NCBI GenBank assembly: GCA_003344405.1
Contig: NOWV01000047.1
Coordinates: forward strand, 310,001-374,000
Direction of reading: 5' to 3'
Source of the DNA: Trichoplax sp. H2
Taxonomy: Eukaryota > Placozoa > Uniplacotomia > Trichoplacea
Length of the DNA: 64,000 bases
The notes beneath the pieces are model-generated. The model saw nothing but the letters and a program-made list of their open reading frames with translations. It searched no databases and was not told the DNA's origin. Position numbers and translations under genes: made by a program. Shown one piece after another: positions 35,901 through 47,800 of this stretch (the first letter of the stretch is position 1; each line of letters begins with the position of its first letter).

Positions 35901-37703
35901 ATTCTTATTGATATGAGTATAAGTATAATCATAGCGCAAAAAGATCTAACATAAAGCATCCACACGTAGTAGTATTCAAGCATTAATAATTTCATATACA
36001 CTTTAAAACACGTTTGTACACTGTACTAATACTCATGTAGAAGGCAAGTCAATGTCTTGTTTAAGGCGACTGATTTACTAATATTCAAGTCAAATTTTCA
36101 CATTCTTGCTCGTAATATGGATTAGGGCGTCTTAAGAACATCACAAACTATTCAAAGATTTCAACAGCATATTCCAAGAACAACTACCGCTTTAGCGATA
36201 TATTTTGATGTCTTATTAAGGCAAGGCAAGCTGAATCGTTATGAATCACTTGAATTATCCAAGCGATTGATTCATACTGGCAAGAATCAGGCTTTAGAAC
36301 ATTGGCTGAAACAAGCAAAGGTAAACCAGTATTCGGTTACTCTTATTTCACTTTCCATTATGAAGAATTTCATGAATTGAAATTTTCGTATTCATTCTAA
36401 ATCACCACGAAACACAATTGCATTCGAGCAATAAATCTGACATCTATAGTGCGAACGTACGCCAAGTTTTAAAGCTATGTTTCGTATCTTTCTTTTTAAA
36501 ATGAATTTAATGCAACATATCTTAAATATCTAGTCTCTCATTTTAACATTTATGAGCTATTCTTATTTCAATTGAGTTTTGTTGCAGATTCTAAATTCTT
36601 TCTAAAATATTTTTAATAGCTTGAAAATAGCGAAGAATTGGGAGATTTACTTAGGTCATCGAATCCCGTTACTGCATCTTCCATTTATCTTGCAATTCAA
36701 AAACCTAAAAAAGTAATTATTAATGCCTTGTTTCCGCTTATAATTGCAATAATTAGAAAGTAATGCAGTAAAACATCTCTCTACGGGATAATTAATGTTA
36801 CGGTATTCTAATGTTTTCAGGCAGTGGAATGTTTTCTTGATGTTGAAAATGAGAAATTGGATCAATATGATGATACAGTCTTCAACGTAGGATATAAGAG
36901 TCACTAATTATTTTTTAAAGAATTTTTGCTGTCGATATAATGTAATATTCATTTTTGCCTGCTATTTTTTATAGATTTGCTACAGCAATAGACTATTTGA
37001 TAGCTTAGCTAGTTATATTATGAAGCGCTGCAAACTTGACCTGTGGGCAAAAGTGTTAAGCAACAGTAATGAATGGAGGCAGCAATTGATTGATCAATTA
37101 TTTCCCGTTGCTATTACGAGGCAGCATAATAGCGACGAAATTACTATAATCATCAGAGCATTGATTACAGCTAATTTGCACTATGAAGTAATTAAAATTA
37201 TAGGGAAACTAATCAAAGACAATTCAATATATGCTGAGAACGAAACACTGCAGAATTTGCTGATTTTAACAGCTATGAAAGTTCGTCATCAATATTTATT
37301 GGACTTTATTGCAAACCTTCAACATTACGATCACATTGAAATTGCCACAGTTGCTACAAGAAATCGTTTCTATCATGAGGCTTTTATAGTATTAAAAAAG
37401 TTAAAGAGCAAGGCGATAGCAATTCAGGTCTTAATCAATAATGAATCAAGTCTAGCATATGCTTATCAGTTTGCAGAGTATTGTCAAGAGCCAGTAGTGT
37501 GGAGCATTTTAGGCAAGGCTCAACTAGACTCTCATCTGATTAAGGAAGCTATCGATTCTTACATTAAAGCTAAGGATGTGTCTGCGTATAAAAAAATTGT
37601 TTCAGAGGCTCAAAAAGCAGGTCATTTCCAACATTTGCAACGTTATCTACGTATGGCTGAGCTAAATACTTTCGATGTATTGAAAGAGGACTTAATGTAT
37701 TAA
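32931..37703 (+). CDS. Clathrin heavy chain-like protein, internally and C-terminally shortened
   Basis: Twelve exons: 32931-32975, 33124-33340, 33819-33968, 34289-34407, 34532-34693, 34811-34924, 35084-35257, 35375-35572, 36126-36320, 36620-36712, 36821-36886, 36975-37703. All junctions keep frame, giving 753 residues; canonical clathrin heavy chain has about 1,675. The N-terminal beta-propeller is complete (SAIMNPVIKVIAIKG-type, TTFWKWISVNVIALVT, YHWSMEG, EIQNDFPV), as is the linker (NIVPYIINTLQN, LNRYESLELSKRL, NSEELGDLLRS). After about residue 511 the match jumps to canonical residue ~1070 (CYSNRLFDSLASYI) and runs through LQNLLILTAMK, AYQFAEYCQEPVVWS and EAIDSYIKA, then stops where the canonical leg continues. 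About 550 central residues and the last ~350, including the trimerisation region, are absent. Intact frames and introns argue for a functional diverged paralogue that could bind cargo adaptors but not form triskelia. A standard heavy chain gene is expected elsewhere in the genome. Confidence 0.9.
35600..35950. repeat. Two-copy direct repeat inside a clathrin-like intron
   Basis: A unit starting GAGAATTTTGACAGAT and containing CTCTC.AGTTCTTCATC and TCTTACTATTCTT occurs at about 35640-35740 and again at 35817-35925. Spacing is about 180 bases. Confidence 0.75.
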
Positions 37704-38479
37704 TCAATCCGATAATATTGGAAGCTAAAATTCTATTGATGATAATTTAACTGGAGCTATGATAGTTCTGATAATATTTATGCTCGTATAAAATATCAAA
37801 AATTACGATGCAATTGAATTTCATTCTTAGTAGAAATTATTCAGAGATAATGGAAATTTATGGATATGTTGCGTTCTATCCATATGTACTCTTATGATGC
37901 CAGTTAATGTAGCGATAGGTTTCAAACATCCTTCTGCTGGCATTGGATGGAGTTATAAATAAATATTACATTGCTATTTATTGGTTGTATTAGTAATGCC
38001 ATGTAACCTCTTGTTCTTCAATGTCTACTGAAAGGTGGTATCTACTTATAATTTAGATTTACTAGGATAACACGTTAATCTAGGATGCATATTTTGATTT
38101 TGATAATTTGACATAATGGTACATATCAGAAATGTAAATTGATGAATGTGATAACGTAATGTGTCAAATTTGCAGTACCGTATTTATTCGTTACTGTATA
38201 TTAATCCGTTTAATATCGGCTATAATATATTAGCCTATACATACTACCTACAAAATGGAAAAGATTTTGGGTAAGATATTGAATGTCTACTTTGATTGTG
38301 ATCATCGGAGGTAATTTTATGAAGGGTGTATAATTGTTATAGAATTGATCGCTACATTATATTACACAATTTACTATAGTTATTCTTTGAAAAAATCTGT
38401 TATATTTAATCTATTTCAGTTAGCACAGTGTCAACTAGATTATCCGCGTATACAGTAAGCTATTACATTAATTAGCGAG

Positions 38480-40120
38480 AATAACTTTCTTCTTTATAGA
38501 TATTCTATGCTTAAAAGATGACTAGACAATATACAAGATATGAAAAGATTATTAAATATTAAATATAGCATCAACCTAAATATTCGCATATCAGCTACTG
38601 CATTAATCAGGGAGAAAAACTTCTACTTTAATATACAATCTGTAGTTAAAAGGTGTCTATACAAAATAAAAGATATGTTTACTTACATATCAGCACTTTA
38701 AATAATGAACGAAAGTAATTTCGATTTTAACATGCGCGTATAGTACAATCCGTACTCGAAAATATGAAAAAGATGATCAATTATTGAATATAACAACAAC
38801 TAAAATGCCTACTCGCATATAAACTACTGTATTAATTATCGGTAATATCTTTCAATTTAATTTACAATCTATACTTTAAAAATGATTAGATTATAAACGA
38901 AAAACGAAAAAGATAATTAAATATTGAAAATAATTTCGACTAGAATACCTGCTGACATTTCAATTACAGGATTAATCACCACGAATGCCTTTTATTTTAT
39001 TATATAATCTACATTTTAGAGATGACTAAATGAATTATATGCCTGAGTAAAACAGGAGGATTAAATGAATATATAATATCATCGATTAGAGTACTCGCAC
39101 ATAATCTACGGTATTTACTACTAAGGATATCTTCTATCTTAATATACAATCTATACTTTGAGGAGGACTACGCAATATGTAAGCTACGTGCATGAAAAAA
39201 ATAATTAAATATTGAACGAATATCGACTAGGATACTTGAATATCAGCTTGTAGCGAAGTGACGTTATGTTATATTAATGCTGATAGTAAGTTGTACGGAT
39301 GTGTAATAAATTAGTGAGTACATGATGATACGGTCAACCGGAGTGCGTACTAAAATTTAGACTCGTGCTACGTACAAGACAAACTTAGGACCTAGCGTAA
39401 TAGCGCAAGCTATTACACAGCTATCGTATTAATTGCTGAGGATATCCTCTATCTTAATATGCAATCTATTCTTTAAGAAGGACTACTCAACATACGAGCA
39501 ATGCATATGAAAGAGAATAATTAAATATTGCATAGGATATCGACTAGAATACTCGCATATCAGCTACCGTATTTATTACTGAAAACATCTTTTATCTTAA
39601 AGTACAATCTATACTTTTAAGGAGGACTACGCAGTATAAGAGATACGAAAAAATAATGAAATATTGAATAGATTATCGATTAGAATAATCAGATATCAGC
39701 TACAGTATTTATTTCAGGTGATATCTTTTATCTTAATATACAGTCTATGCTTTATGGAGGACTACTCAATATTTGAGACAGGAAAAAAGGATTAAATTTT
39801 AAATAGCATATCGACTAGAATAATCAGATATCGTCTACTGCATTGATTACCAAAGCTATCTTTTATCTTGATATACAGTCTATTCTTAAGGAGGACTACT
39901 TAATATACAAGTTAAGCGCATGAAAAGAATAACTAAATACTGAATAGAATATCGACTAGAAAACTCGGATATCAGCTACTTTATTACCAAAGATATCTTC
40001 ATCTTAATACTAGATACTGATAGCCTATGCTTGAAAGACGACTACGCTACACCATATACAAGATATGAAAAGGATGATTAAATATAGATGGATATGCATA
40101 ATGAGGAGGTAGTGACGAAA
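38480..40120. repeat. Tandem satellite array, unit about 135-145 bases
   Basis: At least nine diverged copies follow each other. A typical unit contains ATACAATCTATACTTTAAGG, AGGACTAC(T/G)C, ATTAAATATTGAATA, ATCGACTAGAATACTCG and CATATCAGCTAC. Copies are recognisable near 38510, 38865, 39005, 39148, 39465, 39609, 39743, 39882 and 40025. The array lies between the clathrin-like gene and ADAM10, and no coding exon is seen within it. One segment near 39250-39400 breaks the periodicity. Confidence 0.85.
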
Positions 40121-41844
40121 TGATTACCATGGTGAATTAAACTGACGTAATGATGAAGGCTTTGTCAGCTAAGCTGGGCCGCTCCTATTCTCTTTTCTCT
40201 TCTTCATCATTATCAAGTGTATGACAATCAAAAAAATGAAATAACTTAATTAATATAGGGCTGGAAATAAACTTAGCGCATTAACTTTGCTGTCCTAATC
40301 TTATACTATATTAGTATAGCTTACAATGACGCATAAGCTACTATAAATAGCGATAAATTATTTATACAGCGAAGTTAATTTGTTATATGCTTGGCAAATG
40401 AAAGTTGTTATTCGACATTTCAATCATTTCTTGGATTAAATAACCTCATGATTTTCATTTGATTCAGAATCTTTCGTTTTACATCCTATTCAAAGGTAGG
40501 TAGACCGTTAAAGTTTACTTTATTACGCTGCTTTTCTAATGATTTTGTTTCGAAATTATTGGTAGTAAATCATTTTTCGACTGATTACTAAAGTTGCTTT
40601 GTGGCAACTGTTCAATAGCTGAGTTATCTTGATTCTTCGATATTGATCGCAAGAAGTCAATAAATATGACTTGGTTTATTTTGAGAGAAAATGAAGTTGC
40701 TATTTGCGTCTAAATAGATGGAATGAGACAGAAGCATCATTTTTATCCTGCTATGTTTTGAGAATGATATCTTGATTGAAAGGATGTAATCTATTTTTTT
40801 ATTTTGACTCATACTGATATTGGATATACTGTACTTTATAAAGTTAAATTATATTCACTATGGAATACTGTCTTGATCGATGTCATACCGTAAAATTTTT
40901 TAGAATGAAGGTGTTCTAGTTTTTGTTTAGCATGAGTCAAAGTACGCCATCGAATTAAAGTCCAGTTTCTTTACATTTAAATAAATCCATCCATTCTCGT
41001 TCGAATAACAATTGAGGAGAGGAATCGAAAGAATTTTCTACTCCAAGTAGAAATAGTGGCAATTAAAAATACCATCACTAATGACACAATTTTGATTTAA
41101 AATACTTATTTCTACAATCAATTGTTTACTTCAATTTGATATGGTTGTAATCTCAGTATTCTTACATTTATTTCACAAGCTACAGATATTTTGTTTATCA
41201 AATTGAGCTAATAATGGGTTAAAGGCTACTCTAAAAGCTCTAATATCCGAAAGATATACTCTAGATTGATGAAGAAAGTAGTATTCGCTAGTATTCCCTG
41301 ACAGAAGAATGCTTGCCAATGTTATAGCACATACCAGCACGTTATTAAAGCTGCTAATCTTTGATTTTGTCAGGGAACAGGAATGATATTTTTCATTCCT
41401 TTTTTTAACGATAGTAAAGTGTGTTAAGAATTCCATCATTTATTCTTGATGTGTCGTTAATACTGACTAAAACATGTTTAATTCAGCTTTCTGTCACATA
41501 ATATAATAAGGATACATTTTATGTTATCCTAATGTCAGTCATTCTTTTATGAGCACGGAAGGACTTTATTAACTAAAGCTTTTTTGATTAGTAAGGACGT
41601 TATCACCAGGCTATCAAGTATGAATATCTTTGTATACGACATCTTAAATAATCTTGTGCAAGTCGATGTTATTGATTACTGATTGTTTAACTAATGTACA
41701 AGAACGAATCAACAAGACATTGAATTACAAATAGTAGAAATTCATAATTCACTTATAGTATTAATGCTATGTTAGGAATTGTTGTGCGCCAAAAAATCGC
41801 CAAATTTAATTTTATACTGTTCTTTTTTGTGCAACAGATTCAAT
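40121..41844. other. ADAM10 upstream region
   Basis: 1.7 kb with no gene recognised with confidence. An 88-codon ATG frame on the minus strand (41173-41439) has no recognisable family. The reading frame of ADAM10 is open for 22 codons upstream of its first ATG but lacks a start there. Confidence 0.3.
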
Positions 41845-44115
41845 ATGCTCCATTTCCGTTGCCTGTGCTTGATTATCGCTGCGATATTAGCGATATTTTA
41901 TCCAATATCGGTAATTGGAAATCGACCAATGTTGGACCAATTCAAGAAATACGATGTGATCAATTATGATGCTGAAGAATTTGCTGAACATCATGAAAGA
42001 TCACGCCGTAGTCCATCCGCTCATACCATGTTAGAATTTCACGCATATCACAGACATTTCCAATTACGACTTAAACGGGATACAAGTTTATACACCGATG
42101 ATTTTATGATCGAATCCGGTAATGGCCAACCGGTCGAATTTGACATGCATAATATCGTTTCTGGACACTTGGTTGACGATGCAAAATCACTTGTGCATGG
42201 GACGATAGTCGATGGCATCTTTCAAGGTAAAATTTATACCGGAGAAGAACATCCTGAACAATATTATATCGAACCATCGACTCGTTATTTCTCCAAAGAC
42301 CAGCCTTTCCATTCCATTGTCTATCGACGATCGGATGTTCGAGTCAAGAAAAGCTATCAAGTGGGTACATGTGGTTTAGATGACAAGGAAAATATTCGTA
42401 TGAGTGATATATTACAAAGTTGGGAACATTATGGACAAGCTTTAGATACCAAAAGAATTCCATCGATGTTTCAAAATCAACCATCTCATTCTAAGAGGAA
42501 TAAACGAGCACCACCAACTAGAAATACTTGTCAGCTCTTGGTACAAGCAGATCATACCTTTACCACCTATATGGGTAGTAAAGAACAGGCTATCGCTGCT
42601 TTAAATGGTTATCTTCAGGCAGTCAACAAAATTTACGAAGTAATTGATTTTGATAGCGATTCATCAGCTGATGGTATCGGATTTATCGTTCGTAGGATGA
42701 AAATTAATACAACAAGTGATGCCAGCCAGCCTAATAACCCATTTGCTCCAAGTAATATCGGTGTATCAAGCTATTTGGATATTACTTCTACTGCTAATCA
42801 TGATCCCTACTGCTTAGCTTACACCTTTGCTGATCGTGATTTCGATAATGGCGTCCTGGGTTTAGCTTGGGTTGGTAGTGCAACGGGTAATGCTGGTATT
42901 TGTGCTAAGAATAGCGCCTATAAGGGGCAAAAAATGTCTTTAAATACTGGTATTGTGACTATTTTAAACTATGGCACAAGGGTTAGTACAGCCGTGACAG
43001 AAGTTACATTTGCCCATGAGCTAGGCCATAATTTTGGGTCGCAACATGATCCTACGACTAATACACAATGTGCGCCTGGCTCGCCTCAAGGCAATTATAT
43101 TATGTATCCACAAGCAACTACAGGCCGAGATCCTAACAACAAGCAATTTTCAAGTTGTAGTAAAAACTATATGCAACCTGTCATTAATGCTAAAGGAATT
43201 AGTAGCAGTGGTTGTTTTGTAAATCGAGCTACTTCTATATGTGGCAATGGGGTCGTTGAAGGCAATGAACAGTGTGATTGTGGTTATCGATCGGATTGCC
43301 AAGATAACTGTTGCAATGCTCCTTATGATAATCCATCTCAAGAGCCTGCTGGTTATCAAGCATGTACCCTTAAAGCAGGCTCTGTTTGTGGCCAAAGCTC
43401 TGGCATTTGTTGCAATCCTACAAATTGCCGATACTATGAATCAAGTGATAATCAGTTATGCACAGCATCGACTGAATGCAGCCAAAATGCTTACTGCAAT
43501 GGTAGCCGCTATCAAGATAAATGTCCAACACCGGCATCGAAACCAGATGGAACATCATGTCGTAAGGGGAGTAATGTATGTAGCAATGGTGATTGTGATG
43601 GATCGATATGTTTAGCTGCTGATTTAGCCAGTTGTGCTTGTACTACTCAAGCCGATTATTGTAATACATGTTGTAAATCTGGTAATACTTGTGTTTCAAG
43701 TAAGACGATTAGTGCATTAGCCAATTTTAGCGTTCAACAAGCACCTGGCTCTTCCTGTAACAACTTCCAAGGCTATTGCGATGTATTTGGTAAATGCCGT
43801 GCTGTTAATGAAAATGGACCGCTAACGAAATTAACCAATTTATTATTCTCGGCAGAAGGTATAAGAAATATGTTGGATTGGATGAAACAATATCCATGGG
43901 CGGTTGCACTAATTATTGCTGGTTTTATAATCTTGATGGCCTTATTTGTCAAGCTATGCAGCCGAGCTACACCAAGTGATAATCCAAAATTTAGCTCAAG
44001 GGTATCAACACCGCGACGAGTTGATGTTGCTCCAACTGGTCATAGTCAAGAAATGTCCGATCATCATTATTATGAGCAAGAGGATCGTTACGATTATAAC
44101 AAAAGGCGATATTAA
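41845..44115 (+). CDS. ADAM10: ADAM10-type membrane metalloprotease (disintegrin and metalloproteinase)
   Basis: A single open frame of 756 residues from the ATG at 41845; human ADAM10 has 748. In order: signal peptide (LCLIIAAILAIFYPIS), prodomain, furin site RNKR at about 218-221, and the metalloprotease with zinc motif HELGHNFGSQHD at 391-402, a conserved glutamate catalytic base, and an IMYP Met-turn. Then come the disintegrin-like domain from about 465 (CGNGVVEGNEQCDCG), a cysteine-rich region, one TM helix at about 684-706 (WAVALIIAGFIILMALF), and a short basic tail ending in tyrosines. There is no EGF repeat, as in ADAM10/17. It sheds ectodomains of membrane proteins, classically Notch. 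No intron interrupts the coding sequence, which is unusual beside its intron-rich neighbours. A 5' intron cannot be excluded, since TTTTTTGTGCAACAG precedes the ATG. Confidence 0.95.
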   Translation: MLHFRCLCLIIAAILAIFYPISVIGNRPMLDQFKKYDVINYDAEEFAEHHERSRRSPSAHTMLEFHAYHRHFQLRLKRDTSLYTDDFMIESGNGQPVEFDMHNIVSGHLVDDAKSLVHGTIVDGIFQGKIYTGEEHPEQYYIEPSTRYFSKDQPFHSIVYRRSDVRVKKSYQVGTCGLDDKENIRMSDILQSWEHYGQALDTKRIPSMFQNQPSHSKRNKRAPPTRNTCQLLVQADHTFTTYMGSKEQAIAALNGYLQAVNKIYEVIDFDSDSSADGIGFIVRRMKINTTSDASQPNNPFAPSNIGVSSYLDITSTANHDPYCLAYTFADRDFDNGVLGLAWVGSATGNAGICAKNSAYKGQKMSLNTGIVTILNYGTRVSTAVTEVTFAHELGHNFGSQHDPTTNTQCAPGSPQGNYIMYPQATTGRDPNNKQFSSCSKNYMQPVINAKGISSSGCFVNRATSICGNGVVEGNEQCDCGYRSDCQDNCCNAPYDNPSQEPAGYQACTLKAGSVCGQSSGICCNPTNCRYYESSDNQLCTASTECSQNAYCNGSRYQDKCPTPASKPDGTSCRKGSNVCSNGDCDGSICLAADLASCACTTQADYCNTCCKSGNTCVSSKTISALANFSVQQAPGSSCNNFQGYCDVFGKCRAVNENGPLTKLTNLLFSAEGIRNMLDWMKQYPWAVALIIAGFIILMALFVKLCSRATPSDNPKFSSRVSTPRRVDVAPTGHSQEMSDHHYYEQEDRYDYNKRRY

Positions 44116-44429
44116 TTAATTCATTTATGAACGACGATAGCCAAAGGTCTAGATAGTATCCTACTGGTATTCTAATTCAAATCAATAATTAGCATAGTTT
44201 ATCATTTAGTCATTCTCTCTATCAGTTCTGATAGTAATATAATGGTTTGTCTTATAAATTACTGCAATTTAAGATCATGAACAAAAGCATGTCATCAACA
44301 AGAATCAAATTTATTTTCCAATATTTGTATCATATTCTTCTTTTGCTAATTCAATAATTTGAAATATAATCATAGTAACCTATAACTCAAACTGTTGTAC
44401 TTAGTTTACTTATGAAATTTTGATCGCAT
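44116..44429. other. ADAM10 3' flank
   Basis: AT-rich 3' UTR and intergenic sequence; no exon seen. Confidence 0.3.
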
Positions 44430-44895
44430 AATCTTTACTATCTCATTCTATGCTACTACCTTAGACAAGATATCGATGTTTTAATAGGGGTGATTGGATT
44501 TTACTGCCTATTGCAATTAAAAAACCAATCGCCTATCCTATATCTAGCAATCTCATTCTATGCTACTACTTTAGATAAGATATCGATATTTTAATAGAAA
44601 TAATCGGATTTTACTACATTTCCATAAGTAAAAACCAATAGTCCATCTTGTGTCTAATCATCTTTTTCTATGCTACTACTTTATAGACAAGATATCGCTA
44701 TTGTAATAGAGATGACTAGATCTTATTACATATTGAAAACTAAACATCAATCGTCTGTCCTATGCCTGATGATCTCTTTCTATGCTACTACTTTAGACAA
44801 GATATCGATGTTATAATAGGGATGATTGGATTTTACTACCTATTGAAAAGTGAAAACCAATAGCCTATCCTATATCTTATGATCTCTTAATCTGA
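44430..44895. repeat. Tandem array of about four 108-115 base units
   Basis: Each unit contains TTCTATGCTACTAC(C/T)TTA, ACAAGATATCGAT, TTTTAATAG and CCAATCG/AGTC..CCT. Copies start near 44444, 44552, 44662 and 44778. The unit is unrelated to the other arrays of the window. Confidence 0.88.
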
Positions 44896-47800
44896 TTTTA
44901 GTCTTAACTTTTCGTATATTATGGCATAACCTTTAGTTGATAGCTTTTCATTGTTACAAATCGATATTCATTTTACTCTTATATCAATTTGTACTTAATA
45001 TCACTTTTAATTGTTTAAAGCCAGTGCCTATGATAGTACTTAATTTAACCATATTTCTTTTTGCATAGATTGCCTTTAGCAAAGGTTACTATAACATTTC
45101 CATTGTAAATTGATGCTTCTTACACTATTCTGTTCAAATATGCTTTCCAATCTAAGCTTATGTTGGTCGAGAATAAGTAAAACCAATCTGGAATCGGCTC
45201 AATACTTCAGGCCAATTGTACGGGAAATAATCATAGCTTATAATATAATTACAATTATTAAATAGGATGCTGTATTTGCATTCCCATAGGATGTAAAATT
45301 TCTCATGACTATTTTCATGCACGACTACCAGCCGATATACGAACGGCTGGATCTCTATATTTGTCAATGTTTATGCCGACTATATTATAATGATTCGCTT
45401 CGTTTAAAGCACTTTCGTTAATTATAAGAAATAAAACTACTAAGAAATGATCAATTGAATCGAGTTGTTTCAGCGTTATTGAATTTTATGTCGATCGGAA
45501 GAGTTTTCTAATAGCCATTGAAGAGTGGAATACTCTTGGGTTAGCTTACCTATGGTTGTTTTAAACATATTTGTACCTTGAGTTGCAAGATATCTTGATA
45601 TGTAAGGAAATTGGTTAGTGGTTATACTGAACGAAATGGAAGAGTTAGATTTTTAATAACCAAGCTATCATGATTTTGATAGATTATGTAGTTAGGTACT
45701 GTATGTTATACTATAGAAGGTCTAAATGCTACTGCTATACGTTAAAGTCTCTGTGTCTTATTATTTACAGTTTGATGATGATTTGTAGATTACCCTCAGT
45801 AACTACATTGAACGTGAAAGGTGCAAATAACAGATGTCTATACTATTATCATTATTTTAAACCAGAATTTGTATGAGTCTACTTTATATCTGAGTTTGTA
45901 GAGCCTGGTTATAAATCTAAATTTAGAACTAGAAAAAATTGAACTGGTACAAACAACGAACACGATGAGCCAACTGTTAGGTTTGTCCTCTCTAATATTT
46001 ACTAACATTACGACTGCCGTGGTCAACTCACGACAAGGAAACCTGGGTCTCTAAATGTGCATCAGTACTAAGTCTATAACAGCCAAATGTGCCCCTAACG
46101 AGTTACATGTAGACTAGACTTAGTCCTTTTTTAAAATAGTTTATTCGGCGAAGGTAGTCTTGTTATCCAAGACTACTCCAACTAGACGATCAAGGGTCAA
46201 CTGACTAGCTAACGATATTGATCTTTTATCATCAGGAAGAATAGTAATATCGCTAGTCTTTCCCCTAGGCAAAACTGAATGCAAACTTTGTTGGAAAAAC
46301 CAGTCAATTTATAGTAAATCGACATAAATATTATTTATCAGTGGATAGATAATATTTTAAAACTACGCATTTATCTATTAAAATGTGTAATACGCCATAG
46401 ATAGATTAATATCAACATATTCCTAGGCAAGTTATCTTATGGAAACCATATTATAACAGCTAGGCGAAAGTTACTCTGTAATAAGCCTATAGTATATCAC
46501 AGTTATCATTCAGGTGTAATTCATATGCATGTTCTGTAACTTAACTTATCTTTAAAATTACAAAAAATGCCATGAAAATAGCAATAAGTCGGAAAAGCAT
46601 AAGTATACGTAAAATTAGCCGTGTAGACGTTCATAAACTCATCAATTCTTAATTCTTGTTTGACCTGTCAACTTTCGAACATAGAACAGCCCAATAACTA
46701 AGGATTATTTAATTTTTGCCATTTTTTATTCTATTGATGCACAAAATAGAGTAGATTATACAAAAGCATAGGAGAATAAAACTAATGCACTGCAAGGTCT
46801 TACCATAGTGTACTACATAGTAATTAAAAGTAGCAAACCCAATTATATTATTCTTTGCTGGACAGCATGGAATATCATCACGCAGAGCCAATTTGATAGT
46901 GAATAGATTAAAATAAAAACAATTGCCTGGTGGTCGTTCTAAGATCATGCCTTATTTGCATTATATAGTAATTTAAAGTGGCTGACCAATTATGCTATTC
47001 TTACTGAAGAGATTGGCACATCACGATGTACAGTCAATTAGATGTTAAATGGATTAGCATGGACATTTCGTATTTAATGCATTTGATAGCGAGACACCTT
47101 TACTAGTAAATTCTGCTTTCAAATAAACTAGTGCAGACTCCCGTCGCTTTGCTGACAGTTTACGATAATGTGCTCATTTAACAGATAGTATTACCATTTG
47201 ATAGACCTATCAGAGGTTCAGTAACTTTTTACCGTGTACTCTGTACTAGAGCAAGTTTTTAAACTTATTTCGTTGTAAATGGTTACAAAGTTGAAGAAAT
47301 GTTTAGATATTCTATTTCAAGCTGCAATTGATTTTTGAACCTTTACTTGAATGCTGGTTCAATTTTCCCTACGAATTTGGTGCAATTGAATGAACTAGTA
47401 CGGTATTAACTTTCGAGCGGATTCTCTTTTCGATTTCCATGATAGAAATTAGCTCCACTCTTAAATAAGATATTTGTAGTATATTTTATATTTTACTATT
47501 GCTGAATATTAAAAAATCCATTTCCAAAAGTATTAATAAATGATGCAGTCATTGACGAAATTTTAGAGTACTGTAAAGTGCCTTGTTGGCTGAAATTTGA
47601 AAGGAATTAAAAAATTTAGTTCTAAAAGGTGATGAGCGATATGACGGCTACCAATACTGACTTTGGGTAATCTTCACTGTTTTTAAACTTTTAATGAATA
47701 ATTAGACCCTATCCCAAGATAGGGTTATAAGATCAGTCGAGATATTAAATCGCATTTGCACAAAGTATCAGGGCGGAAATTTGCTCATTTTTGTTTAAAT

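Noticed and set aside
41173-41439. 88-codon minus-strand ATG frame upstream of ADAM10
   Set aside because: Starts with real ATGs, but no family, no splice partners and ambiguous composition; not enough to call a gene.
43034-43615. Frames inside ADAM10 in other phases (43034-43222, 43241-43615, and the minus-strand 43150-43395)
   Set aside because: Shadow frames of the intact metalloprotease gene.
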